Positions 23,318-35,668 are shown, numbered from the stretch's first letter. The stretch: 64,000 bases of DNA from Lasiosphaeria ovina (GCA_033439765.1 JAULSN010000001.1:992001-1056000), one strand, 5' to 3'. The notes: a model not told the origin generated them from the sequence alone. Made by a program: numbers and translations.

Positions 23318-26300
23318 TCAATCATACAGCGCCTCGTCGTCGCTCCCCGTCCCGTCCCGGAACGGCGCTGGAGCTGGGGTAGAGTCGACCGCTTTCCCCT
23401 TCCCCTTGTCCCTCCCCCTTCCTCCACCACCACCGTTAAGGCCCTCAGCAGCGCCGCCGCCGCCGCCACCACCATCACCACCACCATAGTAATACCCCCC
23501 GTCGCCACCTTCTTCATCCTCCACCCTATCATTGCCGTCCTCGTCCTCCTCGTCCTCATAGTCATCGCTATCCACAGCGACGGCCTTGCCCTTGCCCTTC
23601 GCCTTGGCCGTCCTGCCAGCCTTGCCGGACCTCGACGCGCCCGAAGCAGTCCGCTTGGCCGCAGGTGGCCCCCCTAGGGCCAGAACGCTACCGCGAGAAG
23701 GACCCCGTGCCGGGGCTACTGCGGCAGCGCTCTTGTTGCCCTCGGCAGCGGCGGTGGCACCGCCGCCCTGGAACGACGCGCGGACGCGCTCGTAGTGCGC
23801 CAGCTCGCCGGCGCTGACGCTGGGGATGAGTTCTTGGTGGGCGTCGAGGAAGTCTTGCTCCGTGACCATGACGGCGACGTCGTCCGGGGTGGCGTAGTGG
23901 TCGAAGAAGGCGGCGGTTGAGATGGCAGCGGTGGCGTGGCTTCCCAACCTTGCAATGCCATTGCCGTTGTTAGCGTTGGGATCGATGTTGTTCCTGCTGT
24001 TGCTGTTGTTGAGAGCGCGGATCTTGGAGTCGACCAGCGAGGCCTGCCGTGTCACGGCCTTGAGCATGGCATCGCTGCAGAGGGCGTAAAAGTCGGCGCC
24101 CGTGTAGGTAAAGGGTAGCTTTTCGGCCACGGCCCGCAGGGAGACGGATGGGTGCAGTGTGAATCTGTCATGTCTTGTTAGTCACTTCCCCCTAACCAGT
24201 TTTACGGGAAACTGTTGTACGAGAAGAGAGAAGAAGAATAAAAAACATACTTCCGCGTGAGCGCCTCCATGATCGTGAGCTGCTTGTCGTGCGTATCCGA
24301 CACGCCCAGGTACAGCATCTTGTCGAAGCGGCCGGGCCGGAGCAGCGCCTGGTCGAGCAGGTCCGGGCGGTTGGTGGCGCCAATGACAAACACGCCGCTC
24401 CCTCCGGAGTCGTCGCCGCCGCCCGACATGCCGTCCAGCTCCGCGAGCAGCTGCGAGACGATGCGGTCCATGACGCCGCCGCTGTCGCCCTGATTGCCCC
24501 GCTTGGGGGCGACCGAGTCGAGCTCGTCGAAGAAGACGACGCACGGCCGGGCGTCGCGGGCGCGCTGGAACACGCGCCGCACGTTGGCCTCGGACTCGCC
24601 AATGTACATGTTCAGCAGCTCGGGCCCCTTGACGCTGAAGAAGTTGAGGCTGTACTCGGTGGCGATAGCCTTAGCCAGGAGGGTCTTGCCGGTGCCCGGC
24701 GGCCCGTAGAACAGGATGCCCGACCGCTTCTTCATGCCCTTGGCGAAGAGCTCGGGTCGCTCCAGGGGCAGCTGGATTGTCTCGGTGACGGCCTCCTTGA
24801 CGTTGTTCAGCCCGCCCACGTCGTCCCACGTCACATTGGGGATCTTGGGCGCTCCGATGGCGTCGGCAAAGTTCTTGCGCGCAGCATCCACCGCTACCTC
24901 AAAGTCGTGCTTCGTGAGCCCCGTCGCTGCCGAGCCGCCCGCCACTTGCACATCGCGCACCGTCACGGCCTTGTCCTCGTTCGTCGACTTTGCAGAGAGC
25001 TGCTCTAGGCGGGTCCGCTGCGCAACCAGCGCCCGCTCCACTACGTCGACGAGATCGCCAGCCACCAGGGCGGCTGTCTTGAGAGCAATACTACCCAGGT
25101 CCACTTCTGGGTCCAGGGCAACGCCTCGACTGTCGAGAACCGTCCGGAGAATGCCCTCTCGTTCTCCCTCGTCGGGCGCGTTCATCTCGAGCTCGTGGGT
25201 GAATAGCGCGCGGATGCCGTTTGGGATCTTTTCTACTTCGGTTGTTGTAGCGACGAGGACCCTGGCGTCGGCTAGAATCTCCTTGATGGACGTTACCATG
25301 CGGTCTGCAGTCAGCGCCTCTATGTGGCGGATGAGAAGAACACAGCAGTCCGGCCCGCAGCTCATAGCGCGCTCGGCTCGCGAGGTCAGAAAGCCCGCCG
25401 TCTTGACATCGCTACCTCCGGCGCCGGCATCGTTCACAATGTCATAGGCATCAATGCCGAACATGTGCAGCCCGATATCCTGGCAAGCTTGCGTGGCAGT
25501 GGTTGCCTTGCCAATGTTCCGCTGCGTCGATACGAGAAGGATCGCGAGAGGGGGCATCTTTAGGTGGAGCGCTGGCTTGCTGGTGGCAGCTGCCAAGAGC
25601 TCCCGCAGCCTCCTTCTCAAGGGAGAGATAAACTGCCGTTCGGGCTCTAACATCAGCGGACCCGAGGCTCCCGGAGACTGCTTTGGCGCCTTCTTTGTCC
25701 CTAAGTAGTATGGCCAAGAACTCGAGACTGTACCAGGCACGCGGCTCGTCACGGAACCGGTCTGCTCCAGGTGTGCAAGAGAAATGTCGACGCAGGCGAC
25801 GGAGCCCCAGACATCTTCCTCCTCCTCGTTTTCATCTGGAGGATCTCGCTTCATGGGTTGGACGTGGCCGACCTTGAACCAAGCTACTTCATCGTACTCG
25901 AGATTGCGCGAGGTCCGCCCAGAAGCGATCAACCCGAGGACGTCGTCGACGGCAGACTCATCGCCAGCCGCAGCCGTCGTTTCCTGGAGAGCGCGCCCTA
26001 GCTGGGTGTCAATAGGCACAGCGATCAGGTCGCCGGTTTTTATGATCCGCAGTCTCTTCTCAAAGTAAAACTTCAAGCCGGCCATGACTGCAGTCTGCAC
26101 ATCACGCTCGACAGGTATGGGTGTCCTGACATGCTGCAGAATCACTTCGCGTGCAGACGGCGGCTGGGCCGTGCTCGCCAGTTTTGACTGCCCCCCCTTT
26201 CCGGCGAGGGATGCCCGCTTGATGGGGGCCAGGCGTAGATAGAGGGGGCCGTCGAGGTTTGCCAGCAGAATCGGCGAAAGATGGACGGTAGGGTGCAAGG

Positions 26301-27940
26301 GCTTCTGAATCTGGGACTCAAAGAATGACAGCCTTCGGCCGTCATATTTTGAGCTTGCTATCCTAGTCACGGGCCGGTTGGAGTAGCCCTCCGGGAGTCC
26401 AAAGACGCGAGCGGGCCTTGAGCTAAGCTCGTCCGGGTCGGGGTCTGCAAAGCTGCCCAGGCCAAAGGCCCCGAAGCCATTCGAAGGGGGCTCCTGGGAG
26501 GCCTCGACGCGCACCCAGTCACCAGAGAAACACCCGATTCTAGTAAGATCCCGCACGTCTACATAGATGCGCGCCTCTTCGTCGTCTTCGGGCGCGGGCT
26601 TGGGATGAAGCACCTGCGGTGGAAAGGGCTGCATCAGCCCCTGTGCCCTGAAGAGGCGGCCCCGCGGCCTGTCTGGCCTTGCGGTTGTAGCAGTGAAACT
26701 CGAAAAGACAGAGCCCGGACCGCTGATGCCATTCCCTAACCTCCCCGGGCCAACGGTAAGGGGAGTTCCAGGCATGCCGCTTGTTATGGTGGCGGGAAGA
26801 GTGGGCGTTTCGAGAGAGATCATGTCGTCCATGGAGTCGTCTGACATGCCTTCCTCGTCCACCTCGGGTCCGTCAGACTCTGTCTCGGTGGCGGTGAAGT
26901 CGTTCTCGGTGGCGGCGAAGTCAGTCTCGCGGGCAGAGCGCTCTTCAGCGGCAGAGAAGAACATGTCGTTGGCGGTATCCTCGTCTTCCTCGCCCACGTC
27001 ATTGAGATTGCGGCCCGGCTGTATGGGCACAGACCGCCGGTCATGCTTGGAGTGAGTGCGGCTTCGCGAGACAACAATCTTTGTGTTTGGGGATAGGATG
27101 CCCTGGGCGACAGGCTCGCAGAGCGTTATTTTTCCAGGGTTTGGTGGGACGTGGGTGACGGGATGCGGCGGCAGAGGGAGCGGGAAGAGATCCCCAGAGT
27201 GTACGACCTTGAGAGTTCCCAGAGCGTTGCGCAGGGCAGCCGTCAGACGTTCCTGGGGAGAGGCAGTGCTCGAGGCTTTGGCCTTTGCGGTGGTAGGATG
27301 TTCGCGGAAAAATGTACCCTCTCCGTCCTCGAGTCTCTTTGCCAGTTCTCCTTCGAGGCTGACGAACACGGTATCCAGCTCTATCGCGGCAACATCCAGA
27401 ATTATAATCTCAATGCCGCTTCGGCTGTGGGTGGTCAGCCTCGAGGGGGCAAACTGCTTGAGGTTGGCGGCAAAGGACTGGAGGGCAAGCGACGAGGGCG
27501 AGAACTGGACGGTCGAGGGGGCGAGGGCGGAAGATTTGATGACGGGAACAATCGCCCAGCTGGTCGTCTCGGGGGCATAGTTCGGTGTCCAGGGTGCAAT
27601 GGCGACATGGACGGTGGTGGGCGCATTTGTCGTGCTCGTGCCCGACTGGTCTCGCTGGCTTTCATCTATGTTGAACGACGTCTTAGCAAGCAGAACGCAA
27701 CCGGTTGCATAGTGATCTGAGAGTTTGGGGAGGACGGAAGGATAACTAACGGCCTCGCAAGTCCGGAAAGAGGTCGGCGAACAGGTCTTCGGAGAGGGTG
27801 CCAACGTCGCTCTTGACATGTTCATCAAGGACGAGACGCGCCGTGGGGGCCGGCTTGTCCTGCCTGCGCCTGCGCCGGCGCCGACGCGGGCGGCTTTCAC
27901 GAACGGCGGCGGCAGCCACTGCACCGTCGGAGACGGCCAT
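23318..27940 (-). CDS. pex6: Peroxisomal AAA+ ATPase PEX6
   Basis: Three exons (27751-27940, 24251-27665, 23318-24164) encode about 1483 aa. PEX6 pairs with PEX1 to extract ubiquitinated PEX5 from the peroxisomal membrane. The N-terminus has an Arg run and TLSEDLFADLFPD, then the conserved fungal block HVAIAPWTP. The D1 ATPase near residue 770 is degenerate (STQRNIGKATTAT in place of a Walker A), as is normal for PEX6. D2 is complete: Walker A GPPGTGKT about 1050, Walker B VVFFDELDS about 1115, and the second region of homology GATNRPDLLDQALLRPGR. The C-terminal tail is long and low-complexity, with Asp/Glu runs and Gly-rich stretches. Intron 1 (27666-27750) has GTTAGT and TTGCTAAG...CATAG; the frame fits only this splice. 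Confidence 0.94.
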
Positions 27941-29307
27941 GGCAGAAACTAGGCAAGGCCAGCAGCTGGCTTGGCTTATTTAGCTAGAAGTTCGATGTTG
28001 CGGTTGCGACTTCGGGAATGTCGAAGTGTGGCAGCGCATGCCCCGCGAACAAGTACCCGACGCGTAGAGTCGGCCCAAGCTATAGCACCCCCAGAAACAC
28101 ACTAATAGACAACAGAGGCTGCGCAATACGTTGATAGCCTTCAGCGAGAGTATGCGCACTTGGAGGAAATCCAATCGTCAGATTGCATAGTGCAGCCAAG
28201 GTATGGAGGTATCGCGTCTCCCTACGGAGCAGTCTAGGTGAGCTTCGGCGACACCTCTTTGGCCTCGGTCCAGACTGGGAGAGGCCCACCCATTGCCAAG
28301 AGATTTATTGATTTGCGCAGCTGTCCACGTTGGGGTTTGGGCCGGCCGAAAATGGGTAATGTACTGTAGCAGGCCCGACTCCGGACTCGCTCTACTTACT
28401 ACTCCGTATTTATAAGGCAATTCACACAAGAAGCGTCGACCTGACTTTATTGCTCCCTCCAACTTCGCTCCTTGACCAGCCTTCAGTCTTTGGGAGCTGG
28501 AACGCTCCCTGCCGCTAACCAAAACCATCCAGGCCCTGTTCACATGCTTTTCAAGGAACACGGGGGTGGGCCTTGCGTGCTTGGCGTCCTCTGCTCTGCA
28601 TGGTGACGCAGGTCCCCCCAACCAATCGAGGTCTCCATCCTCCAGGTTGATGATTATCGGGAAAAGCCCAGCATCGATATCAACACTGGCAAGGCGGTCG
28701 AGAAGTCGTTTTGGGAGTTACGGAATTGGCTAAGATACTGTCTGTCATCCATGCACTTGATAAGGTAAAGGTTGGTGTTTCTGGGGCCAAATGTCAGTGG
28801 AAAGACCGGTTAGTATCCGTAGCCCCTTCCCATTTCTGGTTCCCAGCCGCCACTTGGGTTTCTTTATCCTTGCTGGCATGGAAGCCATGCCAAACTTGCT
28901 TTCTTGCGTCATTTTATTCCGCCTCGCATTGCCGACCTGCCAAACAGCGGGACTGGAACTGGGACTGGATCTGGAGCTAGAACCCATTCATATTCCCAGC
29001 CCAGCGCCTTCCACCCACACATGGGACTAAGGTAGGTTGCTGACGTTATTATTTATTAGTTACAAGCGTCTGACCATTTACTTATCTATCGATGTGTCGG
29101 TGAGTCTATCGATCGATCTGAGACGAGTCTTTGGGGTCTAGAACTAAACCATACATTCTCCCTTTGTTTTGGGCACATGGATGATGATATATTTATTTTA
29201 TTTTCGATATCGCGACATCTCTCCTCGTTTCCTTCTTTTGCTTGTTTTACTCTTATCTCGACCAGAACTGAGAGAAGCTCCCGTACCATTGGTTCCTTGA
29301 CCGAATC
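27941..29307. promoter_or_regulatory. Divergent promoter, PEX6 / lipase
   Basis: About 1.37 kb between divergent start codons. AT-rich sequence precedes the lipase ATG (about 29.04-29.25 kb). No specific element is identified. Confidence 0.4.
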
Positions 29308-31518
29308 ATGGTTGCTGATGGCCTCACCAAACCGTCGTCCAGGACATTGACGGGGGCCAATGGGTTGATAGAAGACTTTGCACAACAGGCCGAGAAGCTG
29401 TCACACCAGCGGCTAGTCGACGGCGATGGCCACCTCGCGGTCGAGGCGCGCTTTGTGACACCCCAAGATCCCGTCCTTGTCCAGGATGACGGCAGCCGCC
29501 TCCCCCCAGTTCCCCTAGAGGAAGCCCACAAGTTGAATGTCCTGAGGGGGGAAGTAATAGAACGCGCCGGCTCGGTTACCAAAGCCATCGAGGGGAGCCG
29601 GGAAACCCGCGCCGGGGGCGATAAGACAAGCGAACCCCATGGAGAAAAGACCACTGCCCAGACCATCGGACAGAGGTCGCACAGGTCAACCAGCGGCAGC
29701 CTGCGCAGAAGCCAGCCGCCGTCACACACAAACCCCCTTTTTCCGCCGCTACCGCTCTACGGACCCCCTTCTCTTGGCAGGGACATTCAGTGTCTCACTT
29801 TTCGAGTCTCGTCTTTTTTCTTGAGCCTGGGCTTCCTCGGAGTCATTGTGCTTGGCTCGCTTTTCACCAGCCTGCCGCCCTTCTTTCGGTGGCTCTGGCT
29901 GAAAGCAACATATCGGGATCCCGACCTCAGCCGCCCGTTCTACGAGGAAGAACAGCGGAGGAAAGGGCTAAGAATCCAAGCGGAACGCCAGTGGAAACAG
30001 CGCAGGCGGTCAGCCTCCCACTCACAGAGTGATGACGGGGAAGTCAACGCTGCCGGCAATGATGGTTTCGTGCCTATCGAGGGCGGCCCGGATCCCATAG
30101 TCTGCGATGTGGGCTACTACGCTCGCCGAGTGGGCCTCGATGTCGAGACGTTCGAGGTTCAGACCGAGGATGGCTTCATCATCGACCTCTGGCATGTCTA
30201 CGATCCACGCGAACACACTCCACTTCCCCAAGAGGAACGAGCCCACCGTGGTCCCGAGGTGTTTGGAAAGCCCAGAAAGGGATTCCCACCCCAGGCTGAC
30301 CAGAAACCCAAGTTTCCCGTCCTCATGATGCATGGCTTGTTGCAGAGCTCGGGCGCATATTGTGTCAATGACGAGGACTCGCTGGCCTTCTTCCTCTGCA
30401 AGTCGGGTTACGACGTCTGGCTGGGTAACAACCGGTGCGGCTTCAAGCCAAAGCATGTCTTGCTGGACTACTCGGACCCTCGGATGTGGTGCTGGAACAT
30501 ACGACAGATGGGCGTTTTCGACCTGCCCGCTCTTACCTCTCGGGTGCTGTACGAGACCGGCTTTGAGAAGATAGGGCTCATCTGCCACTCGCAAGGCACG
30601 ACGCAGACCTTTGTGGCCCTGGCTAAAGAACAGCGACCTGACCTCGGCGAGAAGCTGACCGTCTTCTGTGCCCTCGCGCCGGCTGCATACGCCGGTCCGC
30701 TGATCGGCAAGATGTACTTCAAGTTCATGCGCGTCATCACGCCCGCGATGTTCCGGCTCATGTTTGGTATTGGCCCCTTCATCCCCTTCATGATGGCGAT
30801 GCACAGGCTACTGAGCCCGCGGATGTACGGCTGGATGGGATACAAGGTATTTTCGTTTCTCTTCAACTGGACCGACAAACGCTGGGACCGCGGTCTGCGC
30901 GACCGAATGTTCCAATTCGCCCCCGTCTATGTGAGCGCCGAGTCGATGCGGTGGTGGCTGGGCCGCGAGTGCTTTGCCAAGCACAAGTGCATACTGTCCA
31001 CTAAAGAAGAATGGCGTGCCGAGGACCGCGAGGACAGCGCGCACGACGACTCGGTCTTGGCCGCCGCGGCATCGAGCCACGGGCGGCGAGCCAAGGGCGC
31101 AAAAGCATGGTACAACCAACAAGTGTGCCCCTTTGCACTGTGGATCTGTGGGAACGACTGCTTAGTTGACGGCGACAAGCTGCTCCGGCGGTTCCAGCGG
31201 GGGCGTGAGCCGCACGTCCGGCTTGTGCATAGCAAGGTCATTGATGAATACGAGCACCTCGACGTCATCTGGGCTATGGACGCAGTTGACAAGGTATTCG
31301 GAGAGGTGCGCGAGGTGCTGTGGAAGACGTGCAACGTGCGTAAGCAGTGCCGGACGCCGAGAGAGTGCGGAGACGTTGCCGAGTGGGCGCCGCCACTGTC
31401 CCCCGGGGAAGACTGTGACGGCAACAGAGACGGTGGCGGCGACGAGGACGGCGACGGCGGTGCACAGTCGAGCGGCAGCGGCAGCAGCAGCAGCGGCGAA
31501 GAGCTGTCTCCGGAATGA
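29308..31518 (+). CDS. Membrane lipase, steryl ester hydrolase type (TGL1/YEH family)
   Basis: Single-exon gene of 736 aa. The first 160 residues are polar and probably disordered. A membrane segment spans about 169-193 (FFLSLGFLGVIVLGSLFTSL). The lipase-associated region (DVETFEVQTEDGFIIDLWHV) and the alpha/beta hydrolase core follow. The core has PVLMMHGLLQSSGAY, WLGNNRCG, the nucleophile ICHSQGT (Ser428), a probable acid in GNDCLVDGD (Asp617 or Asp622) and His650 in YEHLDVIW. These are the landmarks of the acid-lipase-like steryl ester hydrolases of yeast (Tgl1, Yeh1, Yeh2), which release sterol from lipid-droplet or plasma-membrane esters. The Asp/Gly/Ser-rich tail after about residue 700 has no known role. 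Exact lipid specificity is inferred only from family. Confidence 0.85.
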   Translation: MVADGLTKPSSRTLTGANGLIEDFAQQAEKLSHQRLVDGDGHLAVEARFVTPQDPVLVQDDGSRLPPVPLEEAHKLNVLRGEVIERAGSVTKAIEGSRETRAGGDKTSEPHGEKTTAQTIGQRSHRSTSGSLRRSQPPSHTNPLFPPLPLYGPPSLGRDIQCLTFRVSSFFLSLGFLGVIVLGSLFTSLPPFFRWLWLKATYRDPDLSRPFYEEEQRRKGLRIQAERQWKQRRRSASHSQSDDGEVNAAGNDGFVPIEGGPDPIVCDVGYYARRVGLDVETFEVQTEDGFIIDLWHVYDPREHTPLPQEERAHRGPEVFGKPRKGFPPQADQKPKFPVLMMHGLLQSSGAYCVNDEDSLAFFLCKSGYDVWLGNNRCGFKPKHVLLDYSDPRMWCWNIRQMGVFDLPALTSRVLYETGFEKIGLICHSQGTTQTFVALAKEQRPDLGEKLTVFCALAPAAYAGPLIGKMYFKFMRVITPAMFRLMFGIGPFIPFMMAMHRLLSPRMYGWMGYKVFSFLFNWTDKRWDRGLRDRMFQFAPVYVSAESMRWWLGRECFAKHKCILSTKEEWRAEDREDSAHDDSVLAAAASSHGRRAKGAKAWYNQQVCPFALWICGNDCLVDGDKLLRRFQRGREPHVRLVHSKVIDEYEHLDVIWAMDAVDKVFGEVREVLWKTCNVRKQCRTPRECGDVAEWAPPLSPGEDCDGNRDGGGDEDGDGGAQSSGSGSSSSGEELSPE

Positions 31519-33526
31519 GTACTCTTGTTATTGAAGCTGTAGTTCATGATGTATAAAGTAATATGCTGTCTATACATGGCCGAGGAGTTTCAAGTTTCAG
31601 GAGAAGTTGGTTGGAATACGATTTATGATGGACGGTTATTGGGACAGATAGAGAAAGAGGATCATGTCTTGCGAGTCGAAAGCATCTGAATGGCCTTTTG
31701 TTAAAACGATAATGAGAACATTAGTTATGATATGCGATGACGGCTTTTCAGGGGGATATGTTTGTGTCGCTTTCCTCTTTTATTCTTTTGTTTTGCTCAG
31801 CACGAGATACAGTCACATATTGGCATATAATATAATATGTGGTTAAAGATAAGGATTTTACTGGTAGAGTACCCCGTATATTAGATGGTATATAATGCTG
31901 AATAGTACACACACATACGTAGGTAGTTGGTATAGAGTCGTGTGCCACGACGTGAACATTGGACCTGATGGGTGGATGGGTCATCTTATACCTCGCCTCA
32001 CCCGCCCCCACTACCTTATACCCAGATGGGCACACGGACAGAAGCCCTAGCTCCCATCACATCTTCCACTGTTACGCACGAGGCTTTTTTCTAAAGCTCT
32101 TTCTGGGGTATTTTCCCATTTTTAGCGCAGTGTGCGGGTGTTCGTGATGGATTTTGCGGCGTTTTAGCTTCAAAACGAACATGAAGCTACTATGCTAAAT
32201 ATATATGTATAGCGGAGCCCCCTCGTGGTCATCATGCCATGGCGGTGTCTGTCTCTATCACGAATGTTTCATTGCGAAGAATGGTGGGAATAAACATCTC
32301 AACCTCTCACTCTCTCTTCCGCGTGCCGTGTGCGTGCGTGCGTGCGTGCGTGCGTGCGTGGGTTCGTCAGCCAGCAAGCAAGCACGGCGAAACGGTAATT
32401 TTGCAATTTGCATGTGCACACAGCATACCGTCCATCTACCTTATGTCGGGTATCTATCTGCCTTCTGATATAGTCTGGGGTGCATTTGAATTTTCCCGGG
32501 TGGATATATTAGAGGTCCCGCCTCCGTCACGAGGCGGGGGGAGGGACATGATGTCAGAAGAGGTGCCATCCTTTCCTTTTTAGTCCCCTAAATAGATAAC
32601 GCAAAGAAAATGGCTTGGCACCTGTCTAATGGTATAAGTGTTTCATTTTTGTCGACTGGGATGCTCATGAGTTCTTGCAGGTGGTTTTTACATGACGTGA
32701 GAACGAACAGACGGTTTTAAAATCCCGAGAGAGATTTGTGTTCGGACGAGGCGAAGGCGCTCCCGCACACACACATGCCCTGCACTACTTACATAGTACG
32801 GCTCTCCAGATCGGTGTCCCACTCCCGAGTTCCGCCAAGCCTTACATATGGCAGGGATGTTCAAACCCCCTGTTTCCCCGGTGTTAAGCTTTCATTTGAA
32901 TTGGACCGCCCGCCCCCCCAGCCTGGCTTGAGCTCTTGCCTCCCAACCACAGGTTCAGTTGGTCCGTGGCGGCAGTCGCGCCCCCGCCGTTGGGGGCAAT
33001 TCCAAGGCAAGGGAGAGAAGAGAACATAGTAAGCAATTCTCTTTTTGAAGCCATGGCTTGGCGTGGGCTTGGCCCCCCAGGGAGTAGGCTTGGGAGGCAG
33101 CAGTTGGTCGGCTGCAACGGCACATTATTATTGCCTTGCGTTCTGCTCTTGGCATTTGGCCTTCTATTGCTGTTATTTTTCTCCGCGGCTTTTTCTGGCC
33201 ATTTTCGCTCGCTCGCGGGGTTTCGGGACGACCTGAGCTTTCCTCAACGCCATTACCTACCTTCTCCATACTCCTCGTGAACGTCTCCAACCCATGCTAC
33301 CTGCCTACCAGTGTCCCTGCTGCCTGCTACCTGTGGCCTGCCATCGTTGATCCTTCTTGACCTTCCCAGTTGTGTAACAAACACTCTTCTCGGTCTGGTT
33401 CGGACAGCCATAATAATGGTCCTTTCGCTGCCTATATCTTTCTAAAGACGGCGAGAGCAGCGCGCAACGCCAGAGCGGCCTTCTCGGTCCCTCCCAAAGG
33501 AAGACTTGGGACAGCAGGCAGGCAGC
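31519..33526. other. Intergenic region upstream of the GH125 gene
   Basis: About 2 kb without a recognised gene. A TGCG tetranucleotide repeat lies at 32331-32360. The first part is AT-rich (3' flank of the lipase) and the last 500 bp is the likely GH125 promoter and leader. Confidence 0.4.
32331..32360. repeat. (TGCG)n microsatellite
   Basis: About seven and a half uninterrupted TGCG units between the lipase and GH125 genes. Confidence 0.9.
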
Positions 33527-35668
33527 ATGGCACTCCCATACCTGAGCGGATCACGGCGGCTACGGCTCGCCGGCATCGCCGTCCTTTTGACCTTCTTGGT
33601 CTTCTTCCTAGGACAACACGCGACAATACCGGACCAAGCACGCGCCGCGGTGCCCGGGTCCCGCGGTCACGGCGCCCAGGAAGCTACCTCAACCGCCACC
33701 GCCACCGCAAAGCCGAATGGTGGTGGTACTGATCCGAGACCGACATTGGGCAACGCCTTTCCGATACCTACATCCGAAGGGCTCGACGAGGAAAAGGTGG
33801 ACGGAGGGCCGGTTCCAGTTGGCACCGACGGGTTTGCCCTCAAGGAGCAAGAGGCGACCCCGGCTCTGCCGCCAGACGAGGCCAAGGCCGAGCCCGTGCC
33901 CGCGCCGACATGCCTCGACTTCCTAGCGCTGCAAAACCAAAGACCTGAGCCGTATTCCGAAGGAAAGCGCCAGTTTCCCTACGTCCGCCCCCCGCCCGAG
34001 TGCCGCACCTTCAAGCTGCCGGCAATGGAGGCCTTGATCGAGCGCATGAAGGGTGTCATCAAGGACCCGGACCTGTTCCGGCTGTTTGAGAACAGCTACC
34101 CCAACACGCTCGACACTATGATCAAGTGGCGCGGCTTCGCCAACGCGACCGACTCCTTCTCGGGCGAGTCGGCTGTGACGGACGAGGAGCTGACGTACGT
34201 CATCACGGGCGACATTGATGCCATGTGGCTGCGCGATTCGGCCAGCCAGGTGTACTCGTACCTGCCGCTGCTCGAGCCGTCGTCGGATCCCGACTCGCTC
34301 GCCAGTCTCTGGCGCGGCCTGATTAACGCGCACGCCCGGTACATCGTCATATCGCCGTACTGCCACTCTTTCCAACCGCCACCTGAGAGCGGCATCCCGC
34401 CAACGACCAACGGCGCCTATTCGGTGAATCACCCTAATCCGCCATACAACCCGCTCGAGGTCTTCGACTGCAAGTGGGAGCTCGACAGCCTGGCTTCGTT
34501 CTTGCAGATCAGCGCCGCGTACCTGGCGCGGACGAACGACCTCAAATTCTTTGCCAAGTACAGCTGGATCAAGGCAGTTCGGGCGGCCGTCCAAGCGGCT
34601 GCCGACATGCGGCTGGGGACATACGACGCCGAGGGCCGGGTCGAGAAGTCGGCCTGGACCTTCACAGGCTACACGGACCGCGGCTCCGAGACGCTGACCA
34701 ACGACGGGTTGGGGAACCCGGTCAAGGAGAACGGCATGGTGCGGTCGGGGTTCCGACCGAGCGACGACGCGTGCATCTTCCAGCTCCTGACGCCCAGCAA
34801 CATGATGTTCGCGGCGTACCTGGAACAGGCGTCGGACATTGCCGAGGGGCTCGAGGCGGACGGGAACGAGGAAGCGGTAAATCTGACGGGGCTAATGCGC
34901 GACCTTGCGTTTGGGATCCGGAGCGGCATCGCGAGGGACGCCGTGGTGCCGCACCGTGACTTTGGCGACATGTTTGCGTACGAGGTAGACGGCTTTGGCA
35001 GCGCCAACCTGATGGACGACGCCAACATACCGTCACTGCTTGCCATGCCGCTGTGGAACTTTGCTCAGACAGATGCGAGGGCGCCCAACGCGACCATGGT
35101 GAAGTCGATCAGGGGACGCAGCGTCGCCCGGCGCTCCAACGAGACGCTCACGCCGGAGGCAGAGGAGCAGAAGTCCGAGCAAAAGCCCGAACAGAAGGCG
35201 GAAGAGAAGGCCGACGAGAAGGAGCAGCAGCTGAAGCTGCCGCAGCATGACTATTCGCGCGTCTACCAAAACACACGAGCGTTTGTGCTCAGCTCGGCCA
35301 ACCCGTACTTTGCGAAGGGTCCGGCGCTGTCTGCTATCGGCGGGCCCCACCTCGGCCCCGGAAAGGGTTGGCCGATGGCGGCCATCGTGGCGGGCCTGAC
35401 AGCCTACGACGCGCTGTCAGGGCTGGGCAGCGAGCCGGACCGCGACAAGGTCGTTGCCGAGCAGCTGTTCATGGTGCTGAACTCGACAGGGGGCACGGGC
35501 GTCATTCACGAGACGGTGAATGCGTGGCACGAGAGCGACTGGACGCGGGCGTGGTTTGGCTGGGCGAACGGCCTGTTTGGCGAGCTCATCCTGCGCATCG
35601 CCGACGACGAGGAGAAGCGCAAAATCCCGAGCGGCGAAGGCATCCTCGGCCGCTCATGGCAGGACTAG
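33527..35668 (+). CDS. GH125 exo-alpha-mannosidase, type II membrane protein
   Basis: Single-exon gene of 713 aa. An N-terminal signal anchor (LRLAGIAVLLTFLVFFLG) and a Pro/Thr/Ala-rich stem suggest a type II Golgi or secretory membrane protein. The catalytic domain starts near residue 130 and matches the GH125/DUF1237 family (S. pombe Mug157 group): ENSYPNTLDTMIKW, TGDIDAMWLRDSASQVYSYL with putative acid Asp237, CKWELDSLASFLQIS, RPSDDACIFQLLTPSN, and near the C-terminus GVIHETVNAWHESDWTR plus AWFGWANGLFGELI. Characterised GH125 enzymes remove non-reducing alpha-1,6-mannose. A Glu/Lys/Gln-rich insert (about residues 540-570) separates two conserved blocks. The start is the first ATG; an in-frame TTG upstream is not credible in a eukaryote. 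Confidence 0.88.
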   Translation: MALPYLSGSRRLRLAGIAVLLTFLVFFLGQHATIPDQARAAVPGSRGHGAQEATSTATATAKPNGGGTDPRPTLGNAFPIPTSEGLDEEKVDGGPVPVGTDGFALKEQEATPALPPDEAKAEPVPAPTCLDFLALQNQRPEPYSEGKRQFPYVRPPPECRTFKLPAMEALIERMKGVIKDPDLFRLFENSYPNTLDTMIKWRGFANATDSFSGESAVTDEELTYVITGDIDAMWLRDSASQVYSYLPLLEPSSDPDSLASLWRGLINAHARYIVISPYCHSFQPPPESGIPPTTNGAYSVNHPNPPYNPLEVFDCKWELDSLASFLQISAAYLARTNDLKFFAKYSWIKAVRAAVQAAADMRLGTYDAEGRVEKSAWTFTGYTDRGSETLTNDGLGNPVKENGMVRSGFRPSDDACIFQLLTPSNMMFAAYLEQASDIAEGLEADGNEEAVNLTGLMRDLAFGIRSGIARDAVVPHRDFGDMFAYEVDGFGSANLMDDANIPSLLAMPLWNFAQTDARAPNATMVKSIRGRSVARRSNETLTPEAEEQKSEQKPEQKAEEKADEKEQQLKLPQHDYSRVYQNTRAFVLSSANPYFAKGPALSAIGGPHLGPGKGWPMAAIVAGLTAYDALSGLGSEPDRDKVVAEQLFMVLNSTGGTGVIHETVNAWHESDWTRAWFGWANGLFGELILRIADDEEKRKIPSGEGILGRSWQD

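Noticed and set aside
27717..27750. 34-nt intron in PEX6
   Set aside because: Too short for a spliceosomal intron. Extending to the CATAG acceptor at 27666 gives 85 nt, a branch site, and the expected protein sequence.
33506..33526. TTG start for the GH125 protein
   Set aside because: Nuclear fungal genes start at ATG; the first ATG at 33527 directly precedes the signal anchor.
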